Part shown: in pieces, positions 59,233-64,000 of the stretch
Layout: each line of letters opens with the position of its first letter
How positions within the stretch are numbered: position 1 is the stretch's first letter
Origin: Astropecten irregularis
Lineage: Eukaryota > Echinodermata > Asteroidea > Paxillosida > Astropectinidae
DNA length: 64,000 bases
Reading direction: 5' to 3'
Assembly: GCA_963971285.1 (NCBI GenBank)
Contig: OZ020244.1
Coordinates: forward strand, 31,558,001 to 31,622,000
Program-made: the position numbers and the translations under genes
Notes under the pieces: generated by a model
What the model saw: the letters and a program-made list of their open reading frames with translations, nothing else
The model's database searches: none
Told to the model about the DNA's origin: nothing

Positions 59233-59322
59233 CTTCAGGCTGGTTATGACTAACTCCCTAGCCTGCAGCTCAGCTTCCAGCAGCCCGAGGAGACGAAGCA
59301 GGTCGGCCTTGCTGAAGTTCAT
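59233..59322 (-). CDS. CTTNBP2NL: CTTNBP2NL-like gene, exon 1 coding part (N-terminus)
   Basis: Thirty codons from the ATG at 59322 to the donor AAG|GTACGT at 59233/59232, phase 0. The peptide starts MNFSKADLLRLLGLLEAELQ and continues ARELVITSLK, matching the N-terminus of CTTNBP2NL (MN..KLSKPELL...LEGELEARDLVIEAL) in length and position. That match is why this ATG was chosen over reading further upstream. The exon probably extends 5' as untranslated sequence to an acceptor near 59351. Exon 2 lies 41.6 kb downstream in the gene. Confidence 0.92.
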
Positions 59323-59351
59323 GATGCCCCTGGAAGCTTTCTGCTGTGACA
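59323..59351 (-). other. 5' UTR part of exon 1 and splice acceptor
   Basis: Upstream of the ATG the minus strand reads a pyrimidine tract (TTTTTTTCCCCCTCTCC) followed by TTGTCACAG|CAG|AAAG. Either AG can serve as acceptor, so at least one non-coding 5' exon should lie at higher coordinates. The frame stays open upstream (QKASRGI before the Met), so a longer N-terminus cannot be fully excluded. Confidence 0.6.
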
Positions 59352-59726
59352 AGATTGGAGAGGGGGAAAAAAATGACAAAAAATTGACAAAAAATTAGCC
59401 ATGAAATAAAGCAATAATACGCAAGTTATGATACAATTTGATGAGCATGACAAGCTGTGTTACATGTACATCCCCAAGGGGGATTTGGACGCACTGCAAG
59501 ATTAGTCAACGGTTTGCCCAGAACCTCTTTCTGCAGTATAGTACCCGACCTGGAAAAGAAGTTGATAAAATGTGTTCCCTCTCCAATCGAAGCTCTCCTA
59601 TTCATCCTTGTTGAATCCTCCTTCCATCTGTTGGTCTGTTTTTCAACTGGGATTCAAAAACATCCTTTGCAAGGACTAAGACACTTGGCCCTCGAAACAA
59701 TTTAATTTCAAATCATTTTACACAGT

Positions 59727-59936
59727 ACAAGTAATAAACCGCTGCAAACTGCCAAAATAATGACCTGAAATTTATAAAATGCTTGGAGTTAGGAGGGCCT
59801 GACGTGCTTTGATCCTAGCAGGATTTGTATTGAAGGCTAAATGATACTTAACAATAAAGCCAACGATAAAGCCTTCAATAAAGAATCAAAACGTGTCAGG
59901 CCCTCCTAATTCTCCAAGCATTTTACACAATGTTCA
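59727..59936. repeat. MITE-like family D, copy 5 (both arms)
   Basis: The best copy of this family: TTGGAGTTAGGAGGGCCTGA and TCAGGCCCTCCTAATTCTCC form the outer arms and AAGCCTTCAATAAAG the inner stem. Confidence 0.8.
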
Positions 59937-62668
59937 CAGGCAAGAGTTGCAAATCTAAGTGCAGATCCTCAGTGTTGAAAAGCCCCGGTCCTACAGACCC
60001 CCCCTCCCCCTCCCCACCCACCACCCACCCCCACCCCTCTGTCTCTCTCTCCCCCCTTCCCCTGAAGCCAAGGTCTGTCGTGAAAGTGAGATCAGCGGAA
60101 TTCAAAAGTCCGGAATTTCAATCATGCACTCAAGGCATTATCAAGATTGAACACTCGGGCCAAAACCTTAGCCGGTAGGGCTAATAAATGTGGCCAAGGT
60201 GCTTGTGAACAACATGTACAATATACAAGAACAAGACATAAATCTAGCTTTTGATATGTACAGCCTGACATTTTTGGTATTGACACAGAAATATATCCTA
60301 CATGTACATGTAGCATTAAGGAATTGGTATTACCAGCAAAGGATGGATTTGATTGAGACAGAAGCAGCTGTACGTACGTCAAATTGGTCTTTACGATGAG
60401 AAAATTTTAGCAACAGAAAGATCGCCTCGTAACAGTTTCTTGAATCATAGGAATATTTCCATGTATGACTAACCATCAGCCTGAAGGCTTTGAGCATTTC
60501 AATGATTTCACACCAAGTTTATGGTGAATGATGTACACTGTACAAACAATCCTACTGTTTTGTGTCCTACTATGGTCCTACCACTTAATAAGGCTGCAGC
60601 ATAAGATAATAAACAAAATTTTGTACTGGTAGTGATAATCATAAGAAAACTAGATGAAGCGCTCGTGTATCATCCAATAGCAGATACATACGTCATGGCG
60701 GCGGCCATGTTTAGTAAGTAAAAAACCAACTGCATGTCGTACCTAGAAAAGCGCTGTGAAGCAGTGCTTAAACATGCAGTATGCGGTGCATGGTGCATGC
60801 AGAAACATAAGATTGTTTGTCGATAATTCCATCATTCAACTCGCCAATTTTAACATTGAATTTGTTATTTTGTCATCCTGTTTGCCAATTTCAACAATGA
60901 TGGAATTACCAACGGTGACAATGAACTCCGTACGTCACCTCCCGAGGTTTGCCTTTATTTCGGTGTTATTTTTGCATGCGAAAATTGGAATCGATTCACA
61001 CTAGAATCGCGATTTCAGCTTGAAATTGGAATCGATTCCAGAAATGATGGAATCGCCCAAGCCTACTCCCTGACCGACCAATGAACAGCTTTGCATTTTA
61101 TCTTAAAAAAACTTTCACTAATTCACGGGCTCCGAACGTCTCCATGTTGCCAAAACAGGCACTCCAGTCTTTCTCCTTCTTACACTCTTTCTACAGACTA
61201 CAGTACAGGATCTAAATCAATCAATGCGTGCAAACTACAGCTTCACCAACAGATTTCATTTACGTCAACACAGAATTATGTTCACGTCTAACATCACCTA
61301 AATTTCTTTTCTTTCTTTTTTTTTCTCAAGTCCACATTCACAAAATAGCCAGCCAAAAATATGTTATGTCATTCTGTGGTGCCAGAGGCGTTTTGGCAGT
61401 ACGATATTCCGGACTGGAGATTTTTTTTTTGTTCTCTCTGTGAATGTTCTTTCATCGACTTTGCTGACATTTGATCAGTTTTGTACCTTAGAAATCCAGG
61501 TTGCTTTGTAGCACCTAAAGGTAATGACGACCGTACTCATCTGCTAACACCATTCAGGGGCATGCGCGTGTGCGTGACTGCCGCACAGGCATTGTTAGCA
61601 TTTGCACTGATGGGGCCAAGTCACCTCTCGACCCAGGCCCCAAAATTTGTAGGCCGTGATTATCATAAAGTACATGTACAGCACTTGACAGTATTTAACT
61701 AAGCACGGACAGGATTGGCTTAGCAAATTACACAGGTTACCAGCCAAAATCTAATGTAATGAGTATTGTCCATAGCTGGTGCTCAGCTGATTTGGTGCTT
61801 AGCATTAAAAATTATCAATTTCTAAGCATTTTATACCTGTATTCTTGGCAGCTCTATTGTCCTTTTCCCAAACCTTGCCCCCTGGATTCTACACTGGTGA
61901 CATTTCTTGCAAATATCCATTTCTTAGGCCCTACTTTGTATCACAATGGAGGCTTAAAGCTGTGATTTTGAAGGAGGTACTCCGTTTTGAAGAAGAAAAC
62001 TGAGTCTCAATACAAAAAGCCCAAACTAGGGCTGTGTCCCAAACAGGCTTTCAGATCTACGGCTAGGTCTATTGTTTTGGTGTTTCCGCGTACTTCCAAT
62101 GGAGCGAAGACCTAGACATAGCTCTAGACAACAGTTTCGGATGCAGCCTTATATTCTAAGCTTCTGGGAAACTGAGCCTGACACTACCCTTTGCCATGAA
62201 ACTGGTCTCTCAATAGCATAATACTGGTCGCTGCAAAACAGCAGAGGGAGTTTTGTGGGCTGGTTGAGATGATCAGCAGATAGTCAGTAGCAAAAAATGT
62301 GGACGTGCATTCTCATTTATAAACAGTTTTACATACCATAGGGCTAGCTCTATGGTATCACGTACACTGTAAAACCCTTGACTAGTGTCCTGCTCGTGAA
62401 ACGAGTGTACATGCTCACAGCCGAGTCCCTGAGACACTCAGACCCCTACGATCCTGACTGGATTGCTTCCCTGTACACAATGGGTAATTTACTCCTGCTC
62501 TTCATAACGTACTTATTAGGTTTTCCAAACATGTGCAAAGTCTGTAATGGTATCATCAGACCACTGTCGACTGTAACCTTGCCTGTGGTGATCATATTCC
62601 GGACGTAACATGAAGTTCTGGGATTATACTTACAAGTACGTGTATTGACGAGGACTAAAAATTAGCCC
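59937..62668. other. Region upstream of the host gene start; no coding exon recognised
   Basis: This must contain, or lead to, the 5' UTR exon(s) of the CTTNBP2NL-like gene. A C-rich low-complexity stretch lies at 59998-60062. A possible promoter cluster near 60.7 kb is listed separately. Nothing else is supported. Confidence 0.45.
60671..60713. promoter_or_regulatory. Candidate promoter: CCAAT, CRE-like and YY1-like motifs
   Basis: ATCCAATAG at 60671-60679, TACGTCA at about 60689-60695, and the inverted ATGGCGGCGGCCATGTTT at 60695-60712, which offers YY1-like cores on both strands. It lies ~1.4 kb upstream of the host start codon. This is motif evidence only. Confidence 0.3.
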
Positions 62669-62912
62669 TGGAGCCTTTCTCAAATCTTGGCTCCAGCTCA
62701 GGCTCAGGCTTCGTCTCTGTCATCCATATGCTAAAAATAGGTTGTGGTTTTTCAATGAAGCTGAAGCTCCGTTTTGTTTTTTCAAACCAGAGAATCTACT
62801 CCTGAACAGCAGCCAAAAGCCTCTATTTTGTTACCTGTAATTTTAAAATGGATTCACGAAATGGAAGCGGAGCCTGAACCTGAGCCGGAGCAGAGCTTTG
62901 AGAAAGGCCCCT
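62669..62912. repeat. MITE-like family E, copy 3
   Basis: GGAGCCTTTCTCAAATCTTG on the left and GAGCTTTGAGAAAGGCCCC on the right. The inner arms are CCAGCTCAGGCTCAGGCTTC and GAGCCTGAACCTGAGCCGG, with the shared middle AGAGAATCTACTCCTGAAC. Confidence 0.85.
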
Positions 62913-64000
62913 GATGTGGTTTTTACCTCAAAAAGATTTTACTCTTCGGTCCCAAGGTGTTCAACTTCAAATCATCATACATGTACATCCATGCAAACTG
63001 TGTTTGCAACTCAAAGTACGGTATGAAAGCCTTCATGTGGACAATTTGTATTCAAATCACGGAAGCCTTATAATAACCACAGACACAGAGCTTGGACCGG
63101 ACTCTCAGATTCACCTTTCTCCTTGGTCTTCTGAGCTTTCTCTGGAGGTGTGTCACAACCACCTCTGCCAGGCCCCATCCCATCCTTGGATGCCTCCGGG
63201 CAGCTCCTCCTCCCTCCCAATACAAGAGGGACCTCACTTCCCTCCACACTGTGATTCACGGTGGATTTGGTCTCTGCGGACTCCGCCAGTATTTTGTTCT
63301 TTCAAGGTTTCTGTTCCAAAATTGATTGGGACAGAAATATACGCTCCCTGTCTCGGATGGCAATTAGTATGCAGTAACAATGTTTTGCTTATCAATTCTC
63401 CGGACTTTTAATAGCGGAGGAGTTTTGCTAAGCTCATCAGAGAATTGAGAATGGAGCCCAGGGTCGATGCGACAAGATGACTTCGGCTAATTTGGTGGGT
63501 AATCCGATCGAGAAAAAAGAAACCTGACTTTAAAAATAAGAAAGGAAAGAGAGGCATGGCTTGAAATCTGATAAGGAAAGGGTAAATGAGTTTCACTGGC
63601 TAACTCTGCTAGCTTAGGTCACTTTTCCTGGGAGAAGACGATTAAAAGCATTGTGATTATTTGTATAAAATTTGTTTTAATTGCATAAAAATGGATGACC
63701 ATGTCTACTGGTCTAGACGGGTTCATTTTCAAATTCCCCACAGATGAACCTGAATTATTACTATTCCATGCCAAAGAAGAAGAGAAAAAAAAAAGAGAGA
63801 AAAGAACAAGTGTGTTGTTTGTATTTGACGAGCGTAAATTAACGCATGACCGAACTTGGCTTTTGACGAGTGTTAATTAATGCATGACCGAGCGTGGGTT
63901 ATCTTTATGAGTCATGCGTCCATTGACTCATTGATCTGCGAGCCTGATTGCGTGCTTCACACATGAGGAGGCCCGGATATCATTAAGGAGAAAGGGGGCA
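62913..64000. other. Window end, no gene recognised
   Basis: A 165-codon plus frame at 62914-63411 overlaps minus frames and shows no family signature, so it is not called. Two copies of a 39-bp unit (TTTGACGAGCGTAAATTAAC / TTTGACGAGTGTTAATTAAT) lie at 63823-63898. Confidence 0.45.

Noticed and set aside
62914..63411. 165-codon plus frame near the window end
   Set aside because: No recognisable domain; minus-strand frames overlap it, its start lies just after a repeat, and its composition is not gene-like.

Overview
The window looks like metazoan nuclear DNA, most likely from an echinoderm and possibly a sea star. The reasons are large AT-rich introns, short exons with GT/AG borders, many small palindromic repeats, BEL/Pao and DIRS retroelements, and interspersed repeats of a style I associate with echinoderm genomes. 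The organism call is an inference; no prokaryotic gene organisation is present.

One host gene accounts for all the host coding sequence I can support. Four coding exons on the minus strand encode a CTTNBP2/CTTNBP2NL-type cortactin-binding protein (CortBP2 N-terminal domain, long coiled coil, then a long Ser/Pro/Thr-rich tail with a PPPVPP SH3-ligand motif). In gene order they lie at 59322-59233 (start codon), 17627-17364, 11765-11658 and 2381-410. All three introns are phase 0 and the joined protein is collinear with vertebrate CTTNBP2NL. Introns are about 41.6, 5.6 and 9.3 kb. The 5' UTR exon and promoter lie upstream (coordinates above 59351); a CCAAT/CRE/YY1-like cluster near 60.7 kb is a candidate.

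Intron 3 (2382-11657) holds a complete but decayed DIRS-type tyrosine-recombinase retrotransposon at 4241-10364, in the same orientation as the gene. It has 139-bp inverted terminal repeats, a 98-bp internal complementary region that mirrors the joined ends base for base, a gag-like region with internal duplications, and frameshifted RT, RNase H and recombinase remnants.

Intron 2 (11766-17363) carries palindromic MITE-like elements and a tRNA-derived SINE (16225-16562).

Intron 1 (17628-59232) carries a young BEL/Pao array on the plus strand (26604-38602), antisense to the gene. From left to right it has an internally deleted copy, an LTR, an intact 1855-codon gag-pol, another LTR, and a third copy cut off inside the reverse transcriptase region. 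Copies are nearly identical. The rest of intron 1 is AT-rich DNA with several families of short inverted-repeat elements, microsatellites, a 10-bp-period minisatellite and an isolated 136-bp hairpin.

No rRNA, intact tRNA gene, CRISPR array or bacterial-type operon was seen. The distinctive content is the repeat architecture rather than a new protein system.
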